Below are positions 60,601-64,000 of a DNA stretch of 64,000 bases, piece by piece. How positions within the stretch are numbered: position 1 is the first letter of the stretch; every line of letters begins with the position of its first letter. The notes beneath the pieces are model-generated. The model made no database searches. It had not been told where the DNA came from and saw only the letters and a list, made by a program, of their open reading frames with translations. The stretch comes from Amborella trichopoda (lineage: Eukaryota; Streptophyta; Magnoliopsida; Amborellales; Amborellaceae): positions 52,181 through 116,180 of the forward strand of contig NW_006500000.1 in assembly GCF_000471905.2 (NCBI RefSeq), read 5' to 3'. The position numbers and the translations under genes are program-made.

Positions 60601-62512
60601 TTAATTTCCAATATCCAACTTCAATTATTCATGATTTTTTTTATTATAAATATCGGTGAAAGTTCAACCAAGTAATACAAGAAAAAATCAGCTGAATCTC
60701 CATTATATCAGCCAAAGTTGTGGAAGAGAAACAAAATTCATTCATAAATACATATGCAGATGACAAATGATAGTAAATCTAAAAAATAGGTGAATTGACA
60801 CAAAAAAAAAAGCATTATCCTACATAAATGGATAATATAGATACTTTGGCCAACGCCAGCCAAGATTGATGGTAATACTGCCTTCAAATGATAACCAAGA
60901 AAAGCTAAACACTAACTACAAGCTACAGATTATAGTACCTCCACATAGACTCCTTTCCTACAACCATTTATGTGCTGAGAATCCTTGATATCTCTCTGTA
61001 TATCTATCACTATATGGTAATACATCGAAACATGCGAGATATCTATCTATATGTCTGTCTGTCTCTATATCCAACTATCTATTTATATAAATAAATGTGT
61101 GTGCAGACACACCTACACACACAGATGCGCAAGAACAAATGTGTAAACATATAAGTGTTTATATGTGTGTAATATGTAAGCATAGATGCTCACATGCATA
61201 CACATAAAGAGAGAAAGAAACACACTTACATATGTATGTCACATGCATACACATAAAGAGAGAAAGAAACACACTTACATATGTATGTCACATGCATACA
61301 CATAAAGAGAGAAAGAAACACACTTACATATGTATGCATGCATGTATCCTTACATAAATATGTAGGAAAGACACACAGACATACTTGCAAATATGCATAT
61401 CTGTGAATAAATTCGTGTGTATGTGCATGTATGCACATGTGTAAAAGAAAAGACAAATAAATGAAAGAGAACCAAGATTGAGTGGTGAAGAAAAGGCTCA
61501 GATTTCTATCCAAGCTTCAGAAAATACTCTAGCCTTTTTTGGGAAAAAATTGGAAAACTGAATTTTGGCCTGATTCTAGATTGCATCTCAGGATGAAGGT
61601 TTAAATGAATATAACCATTGAAAAAATTCTAACAACAATGTCGTAGCTTCACACCTCCCATGGACTTCATTCTAGCCTAATGCTGACTTTCAAGCCACAT
61701 TCCGATAAGGTATGAATCAATTTTATGCAATGAGAATTAAAATAATTGTCATAAACCTTGCTAAAGTCGAGGTATACAACACTCGAAACAAAAATTTAAG
61801 TAAATTTAAGTAGACAAAAAAGAAATAAGGAACATAACTGCAAGGTCAGCATCTCAGTGGAAATACTATCGCAGCAACAAGGCATTTTTACAGAAGGCTC
61901 AAATTCGATGCTTTTCCTTAAAGAAGGAGAACAATTCCAGTAAATGACGACATTGACAAACTACTATTGTCATTTCTGAAAACATCGTGCTACTATGATT
62001 TTTCTTTTATGAAGGTTACTATGATTATTTTTTTTTTATTTTGGCTTTTCCTGCTAGAGTTTACAGTGAAATCCAACCATGGATTGGGCAGTCAGTGTCT
62101 AGGGAATGATTAAAAAAATAAATAAAAAGATAACCAAAACGATGTTTTGATCCATTAACCAATACTGCGACTAACCAGTAGATAAGAAACGATACAGATA
62201 AACAACCAAAAATAATTTACAAAATATCAATATCAACAGTCATTTGAGAGAACTAAATGTACCGGTGCGATTGGCCATTGCAGGAGCTGAGCTCTGAGCA
62301 GAGGAGGCAGCCATGGATTGCAGAGGCCTTAGTGAGATGGAGCGACAGCAGAGTGAAGATGAGCGATGGCCAATTGGCAAAGGAACAGGCTGTAAGAAAA
62401 AAAAGCCCAAGAATCCATGAGAGGAAGGGAGAGGAGGAGAAGAAAACAGGAAGCAAGAAGAGTGGGAGAAAATGTTTTGGAGTCTTGATGTGGACAGTGA
62501 GCAGTAGGCCAT
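36468..62512 (-). CDS. PURH: Bifunctional AICAR formyltransferase / IMP cyclohydrolase (PurH, ATIC), probably plastid-targeted
   Basis: Eleven exons (62263-62512, 58438-58513, 49326-49422, 47339-47441, 46967-47100, 46702-46879, 46467-46621, 40312-40521, 39427-39774, 37525-37651, 36468-36619) all have GT/AG borders. They join in frame to exactly 1,830 bases, 609 residues plus stop. The enzyme performs the last two steps of IMP synthesis. The cyclohydrolase (MGS-like) domain spans about 86-215, with STGGTAS at 114-120 and GRVKTLHP at 144-151. The transformylase domain begins near 285 with [10 protein letters not shown] and has the Lys360-His361 pair in [16 protein letters not shown] at 524-531, [11 protein letters not shown] and C-terminal RHFRH. 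The first ~75 residues are Ser/Leu-rich and nearly free of acidic residues, consistent with a plastid transit peptide. The ATG at 62512 has a strong context (GGAATGG). Confidence 0.97.
37196..37400. repeat. Inverted-repeat MITE in PURH intron 10
   Basis: The two ~80-base arms align in inverted orientation: GAGATCACAATCACCTTTAA with GATGTCACATTCACAATTGA, then CGGATATGAAATCCGATAGC with TAGATGTGAAATCAGGTTGT. Related to 34668-34855. Target duplication not established. Confidence 0.55.
37525..37651 (-). CDS. PURH: PURH exon 10
   Basis: 127 bp between GACAG and GTAAGG encode 518-559 plus one base: [20 protein letters not shown] to [10 protein letters not shown]. It was found by homology and phase. 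Confidence 0.95.
38170..39360. mobile_element. Possible LTR-like fossil, split by a Mutator-type MITE
   Basis: The sequence on either side of 38783-39208 looks like retroelement terminal-repeat DNA. It has a TATA-like phrase (GGCATATAAATAGAGGC) near 38730 and, after the inserted MITE, GAGAGCAAAGAAGC followed by T-rich sequence. I see no coding domain and no second repeat, so the family call is weak and at best a solo remnant. Confidence 0.25.
38783..39208. mobile_element. Mutator-type MITE, 426 bp
   Basis: Inverted ends run for about 75 bases: GGGAAAATACTATTGAAGGG against AGGAAAATGTCATGAAGAG, then AAAATCATTAAGGGGTTCC against AAAATCATCAAGGGGGTC. Flanking 9-mers are TAATATTTG (38774-38782) and TAATATTCG (39209-39217), eight of nine matching. 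It lies in PURH intron 9. Confidence 0.87.
39427..39774 (-). CDS. PURH: PURH exon 9
   Basis: A phase-0 exon encodes 402-517: [18 protein letters not shown], then [12 protein letters not shown] to [13 protein letters not shown]. The acceptor is TGTTTAG and the donor AAG before GTTGGT. It is the largest exon and forms the middle of the transformylase domain. Confidence 0.97.
40312..40521 (-). CDS. PURH: PURH exon 8
   Basis: A phase-0 exon encodes 332-401, [15 protein letters not shown] to VAFNIAVDE. It carries the catalytic Lys-His pair of the transformylase in [13 protein letters not shown]. The donor is GAG before GTAATTAG; the open reading beyond it is intron. Confidence 0.97.
40960..42226 (+). 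mobile_element. LINE fragment (reverse-transcriptase C-terminus), PURH intron 7
   Basis: Contains [20 protein letters not shown], the GGLGLR...NKALL.KW motif that follows the catalytic region in plant L1 elements, and then a domain-poor stretch. It has many stops. It may be the same insertion as the RNase H fragment at 45690-45960 in the same orientation, split by the elements between. Confidence 0.6.
42460..42680. repeat. CT-rich polypyrimidine tract
   Basis: Degenerate repeats of CTCTCTACCCCTTTCTGTCTC. Apparent plus-strand frames rich in Ser, Leu and Pro here are low-complexity artefacts. Confidence 0.85.
42712..43731. mobile_element. Non-autonomous hAT-like element with CCTAGGCGG subterminal motifs
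   Basis: The left end is CTATGTTCAAAAAGGC. The right end, on the opposite strand, is CAATGTTCGAAAATTGGC. Inside both ends the motif CCTAGGCGG/CCGCCTAGG is repeated many times, as in the hAT element at 50226-53360. The interior is AT-rich and non-coding. No 8-bp target duplication is left. Confidence 0.6.
44856..45655. mobile_element. Possible non-autonomous hAT element (TAGGGCTG end), split by a repeat-family copy
   Basis: The right end on the opposite strand reads TAGGGCTGAGAATTTAACCG, an Ac-like TAGGG end. The left side is rich in GGATCCGGA motifs starting near TAGGCTCC. A ~55-base phrase ending GGATCCACCTGTACCTGGA is tandemly duplicated on both sides of the copy at 45068-45462. Borders uncertain. 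Confidence 0.4.
45068..45462. repeat. Best-bounded copy of the dispersed inverted-repeat family, 395 bp
   Basis: The left arm contains GTTTATATAAGGTTGCAACC and TTAAAATATAG, the right arm, on the opposite strand, GTTTCTATAAGGTTGCAACC and TTAAACAATCC. TATGTAA flanks it at 45061-45067 and 45463-45469, suggesting a target duplication of at least seven bases. No coding capacity, so it is MITE-like. The orientation is opposite to the copies at 21508 and 31084. Confidence 0.8.
45690..45960 (+). mobile_element. LINE RNase H-domain fragment, PURH intron 7
   Basis: The plus frame reads [20 protein letters not shown], then [18 protein letters not shown]. This follows the pattern of the RNase H-like domain at the 3' end of plant LINEs (DG.S.GNPG..G.GG..R, GP.G...AE..AL..GL) and is degenerate. 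Confidence 0.6.
46467..46621 (-). CDS. PURH: PURH exon 7
   Basis: Completes Asp280 and encodes 281-331: [20 protein letters not shown], then [11 protein letters not shown] to QHHGK. This is the start of the transformylase domain, with its RYGENPHQ hallmark. Confidence 0.97.
46702..46879 (-). CDS. PURH: PURH exon 6
   Basis: Encodes 221-279 plus one base, [20 protein letters not shown] to [10 protein letters not shown]. It is the linker between the two catalytic domains. The donor is GGG before GTATTAG, chosen because it keeps phase with exon 7. Confidence 0.95.
46967..47100 (-). CDS. PURH: PURH exon 5
   Basis: Completes Gly176 and encodes 177-220, [16 protein letters not shown] to [16 protein letters not shown], a highly conserved part of the cyclohydrolase domain. 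Confidence 0.97.
47339..47441 (-). CDS. PURH: PURH exon 4
   Basis: Encodes 142-175 plus one base: [20 protein letters not shown], then [19 protein letters not shown] is part of the cyclohydrolase active site. Confidence 0.97.
47442..49325 (-). other. PURH intron 3, no element recognised
   Basis: AT-rich sequence between two sure exons. I found no coding, RNA or transposon signature beyond weak local repeats such as ATGATGATAATG near 48340 and 48500. Confidence 0.6.
49326..49422 (-). CDS. PURH: PURH exon 3
   Basis: 97 bp complete Gly109 and encode 110-141, [20 protein letters not shown] to [13 protein letters not shown] is the phosphate-binding loop of the MGS-like fold. Confidence 0.97.
49889..50217 (-). 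mobile_element. LINE 3' part (RNase H), separated from its body by a hAT insertion
   Basis: The minus strand reads [20 protein letters not shown], then after a break [10 protein letters not shown], the second half of a plant LINE RNase H-like domain. The first half lies at 53369-53450 on the far side of the hAT element. Confidence 0.8.
50650..51716 (-). pseudogene. hAT transposase, C-terminal half (degenerate)
   Basis: Left of the gap the minus strand reads [40 protein letters not shown] and [10 protein letters not shown]. Next comes [14 protein letters not shown], followed by a TGA near 51139, and [18 protein letters not shown]. This is the order seen in plant DUF659/hAT transposases. An acidic tail ([17 protein letters not shown]) follows at 50653-50910. 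Confidence 0.8.
51720..51966. other. Assembly gap (247 N)
   Basis: A run of N in the middle of the hAT transposase region. Open frames crossing it are artefacts. Confidence 1.
52041..52825 (-). pseudogene. hAT transposase, N-terminal half (BED finger and DUF659)
   Basis: The ATG at 52825 starts [22 protein letters not shown]-like finger (CIRCKFC, then KKHLSGIRG) and an acidic linker ([15 protein letters not shown]) follow. Next is the DUF659 hallmark [19 protein letters not shown], then [15 protein letters not shown] and IMTDAWNDK. The frame stops at 52040, and the expected continuation ([11 protein letters not shown]) is in the next frame, so the gene is broken there. Confidence 0.9.
53369..55415 (-). 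mobile_element. LINE (L1-type) body, 5'-truncated, minus strand
   Basis: In minus-strand order: reverse-transcriptase box [10 protein letters not shown] and [12 protein letters not shown] (55139-55420), then [19 protein letters not shown] (about 54590-54660). A zinc-knuckle zf-RVT domain, [19 protein letters not shown], follows at 53759-54178, and the first half of the RNase H domain, [19 protein letters not shown], at 53369-53450. Several stops and frame changes are present. The beginning of the reverse transcriptase is absent, suggesting 5' truncation near 55415. Confidence 0.85.
54780..55095. mobile_element. Possible small LTR-retroelement remnant inside the LINE
   Basis: On the minus strand TTGGTATCAGAGTGGG at about 54938-54953 resembles a primer-binding site for initiator Met-tRNA, as used by Copia-like and small non-coding LTR elements. 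It lies where LINE homology is interrupted. No second terminal repeat or coding domain was identified, so this is a weak call of an old fragment. Confidence 0.25.
55416..58437 (-). other. Right part of PURH intron 2, no element recognised
   Basis: AT-rich unique-looking sequence with a short C-rich run near 55935-55965 and a GC-richer block at about 56930-57300 that has open frames in several phases. None shows a family motif, splice structure or element ends. Confidence 0.5.
58438..58513 (-). CDS. PURH: PURH exon 2
   Basis: A 76-bp exon between ATGACAG and GTGAGT encodes [24 protein letters not shown] with split Gly codons on both sides. It is far from its neighbours (9.0 kb and 3.7 kb) and was found by homology and phase. 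Confidence 0.95.
59810..60330 (-). mobile_element. LINE 3' fragment with RNase H domain, PURH intron 1
   Basis: The minus strand reads [29 protein letters not shown], then [27 protein letters not shown] and REANSKVD with one stop before LAREG. These are the RNase H-like motifs of plant LINEs. Truncated at the 5' side. Confidence 0.8.
61191..61337. repeat. 49-bp tandem repeat, three units
   Basis: Units start at 61191, 61240 and 61289 with CACATGCATACACATAAAGA and are essentially identical. The surrounding 61000-61440 is rich in TATGTG/CACATA simple sequence. Confidence 0.95.
62263..62512 (-). CDS. PURH: PURH exon 1 with probable plastid transit peptide
   Basis: Encodes 1-83 plus one base: [20 protein letters not shown] through [19 protein letters not shown] to MANRT. 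It is rich in Ser and Leu, has Arg but almost no Asp or Glu, and precedes the conserved enzyme, as expected for an organelle presequence. The donor is ACCG before GTACAT. In-frame sequence upstream lacks another ATG. Confidence 0.93.
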
Positions 62513-62715
62513 TCCTAAGTGATATATGAGTGAGAGAGCGAGAGAGAGAGATGGGTTTTGTTGCGGCAGATGGAGTTTTGGCGTTGAGGAGAGAGAGAGA
62601 GCTGCAATTTTGTGCACCTTCCAAGAGCGGGAACAAGTTGTCTTTTAGACGGGGACATTTTCCGTCGCGAATTATATCCCAAACAATTCATCTTGCACCT
62701 GTTTTTTTTTTTTAA
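62513..62715 (-). promoter_or_regulatory. PURH 5' leader and proximal promoter
   Basis: On the gene strand a CT-rich stretch (CTCTCTCTCGCTCTCTCACTC) runs up to the ATG, typical of plant leaders and pyrimidine-patch promoters. No clear TATA box. A transposon-like repeat begins about 200 bases upstream of the start codon. Confidence 0.45.
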
Positions 62716-62717
62716 AA

Positions 62718-63066
62718 AAAAAATTATACAAAGTTGCATGTACCCCAAAAATCCAATGGAAAAGGAAAAAGTTAGTTTTAATGTTGATAAACCCTCTAAT
62801 TGATCGAAAAACTAAAAAGATTTTGCGTCTCAGAAATAGTGAATCTTGCAACACATTATCTGGACTGTTGATTTTTTAAATTTTCATGTGTTTATAGATC
62901 TACTTGATTTTAATATTTTTAAAATTAAAATTTTATAATTAATTGTGAAAATAGATTTTTAGATAATACTAAAAAAAATGTACACCAAAAATACATGTTA
63001 TGATATTATTCGGAGGTGTGGCTTAATTAGATTATTTAATGTTGCAATCTTATAAAAACCACACCT
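62718..63066. repeat. Dispersed inverted-repeat family copy in the PURH upstream region
   Basis: Same orientation as 45068-45462: TATACAAAGTTGCATGTACC on the left, then AACCCTCTAATTGATCG, TTATAGATCTACTTGATTTT and AATGTTGCAATCTTATAAAA on the right. The arms are more diverged than in the intron-7 copy. Confidence 0.75.
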
Positions 63067-64000
63067 TTGTTTTTTGGCTTTGCATCTAAGCCTTTTTTTT
63101 ATCCTTTAGACTTGATTATCTATTTATGGCATGTTTAGTTTGTGTTAACTATTTCTTGATAAATATTTGTACATAAAAAATCCATTCACGTGGTCAGATG
63201 TAAGAATATTTTTATATCAATTAGTTGCCCATTGTTGTAAAAATATATATTGTGATCAATTGGTGTGAAATTATTCCTATACATTCTTTCACATTACCAG
63301 AAAATATTTTCACGCAAAACAAACTTGTGTTGGAGCGCGTATAGCATGCTGCCATAGCAACATATGGTAAAATAACAACTCCCTTGGAATTGGAATTTAC
63401 TTATCAAAATTTTGGGATCTATCTAAATATCATCAATGATTGTTTTTAACAAAAAAAATTGCATTTTGGGATCTTGAACACCTCAATTTTGCTATAAAAA
63501 AATGGAGAGTTCATGTTCAAAATTGGGACTTTATTGTTTTTTTTTTTTTGAGGCACAAATATAACATAACTTGATTTTTTTTGTATTTGAAATTATGTGT
63601 TGGGTTTTAGAAATTTTGGGGTCCAAAAAAGGAATCCAAGCTTGCGTTTTACCCAAGGGAGCAATTGTACAGTATATGCTTCAGTGGGACCACTTAATGT
63701 TTTTACTTTTGTTGAGCCATAAAAGCATATAAATAGAACTAAGAGTTGCTTTCAGTTGATTTTTTTATCTAAAATTTTGAGATTCATCTAAATTCTAAAT
63801 ATCGTTAGATGATTATTTTCAAGAAAGCACTTTGATCGTGCCCTCCAAAAAAATTGGATGGTTCCAATTCAATCTTAAGGCTTTAATTTTTTTAAGGCAT
63901 ATGGAGAGCGCAATTATATATTTTCAATTAAATTACTACTAAAAAATATGTGATACATAAAGAGAGAAAGCTTTCCTACATTAAACTAAAAAAGTAGGAA
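63067..64000. other. Intergenic, no gene recognised
   Basis: AT-rich sequence. Weak inverted similarity between about 63128 (GCATGTTTAGTTTGTG) and about 63330 could mark a small MITE, but the ends are too poor to call. Confidence 0.4.

Noticed and set aside
61226-61513. Minus-strand Cys/His-rich frame of 95 codons
   Set aside because: Generated by the 49-bp tandem repeat and CACATA simple sequence.
62513-62617. A longer PURH start 35 codons upstream of 62512
   Set aside because: The codon at 62617 is GTG, not ATG, and the in-frame stretch is CT-repeat leader; 62512 is the first ATG.

Overview
This is nuclear DNA from a flowering plant. It holds three host genes with conserved plant intron/exon structure, AT-rich sequence, very long introns filled with hAT, Mutator-like and LINE remnants, and two assembly gaps (10333-11154 and 51720-51966). 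The abundance of hAT copies and the repeat-swollen introns would fit an early-diverging dicot such as Nelumbo, but that species guess is inference. I see no bacterial, organellar, CRISPR or operon-like content.

Layout. (1) 621-20427, minus strand: a 3-hydroxybutyryl-CoA dehydrogenase-like gene. Four coding exons are visible and the last lies off the left edge. Intron 1 is about 16.8 kb and carries two hAT elements, two ~350-bp direct repeats, a ~1-kb duplicated segment and many tandem repeats. (2) 20428-23700: divergent intergenic region with three copies of a dispersed ~400-bp inverted-repeat family, one of them broken by a SINE-like insert. (3) About 23.7-30.5 kb, plus strand: a complete mitochondrial ADP/ATP carrier gene. 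It has three coding exons (394 residues) and a probable 4.4-kb intron in the 5' leader, which holds a 678-bp foldback Mutator-like element. (4) 30511-36467: convergent intergenic region with MITEs and a LINE reverse-transcriptase fragment. (5) 36468-62512, minus strand: a complete PurH/ATIC gene. Its eleven exons splice in frame to 609 residues including a probable plastid transit peptide. Its introns hold at least three LINE remnants, one cut inside its RNase H domain by a ~3.1-kb hAT element with a perfect 8-bp target duplication.

The three genes are housekeeping genes of primary metabolism: 3-hydroxyacyl-CoA redox chemistry, ATP export from mitochondria, and the last two steps of purine (IMP) synthesis. 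Nothing suggests a cluster or shared regulation. The most rewarding content is the transposon stratigraphy: several elements can be bounded to the base by target-site duplications, and nested insertions give a relative order. I did not find a convincing new biological system; the best candidate for something undescribed is the dispersed inverted-repeat family built around GGTTGCAACC, with about nine copies or part-copies here, several close to gene ends.
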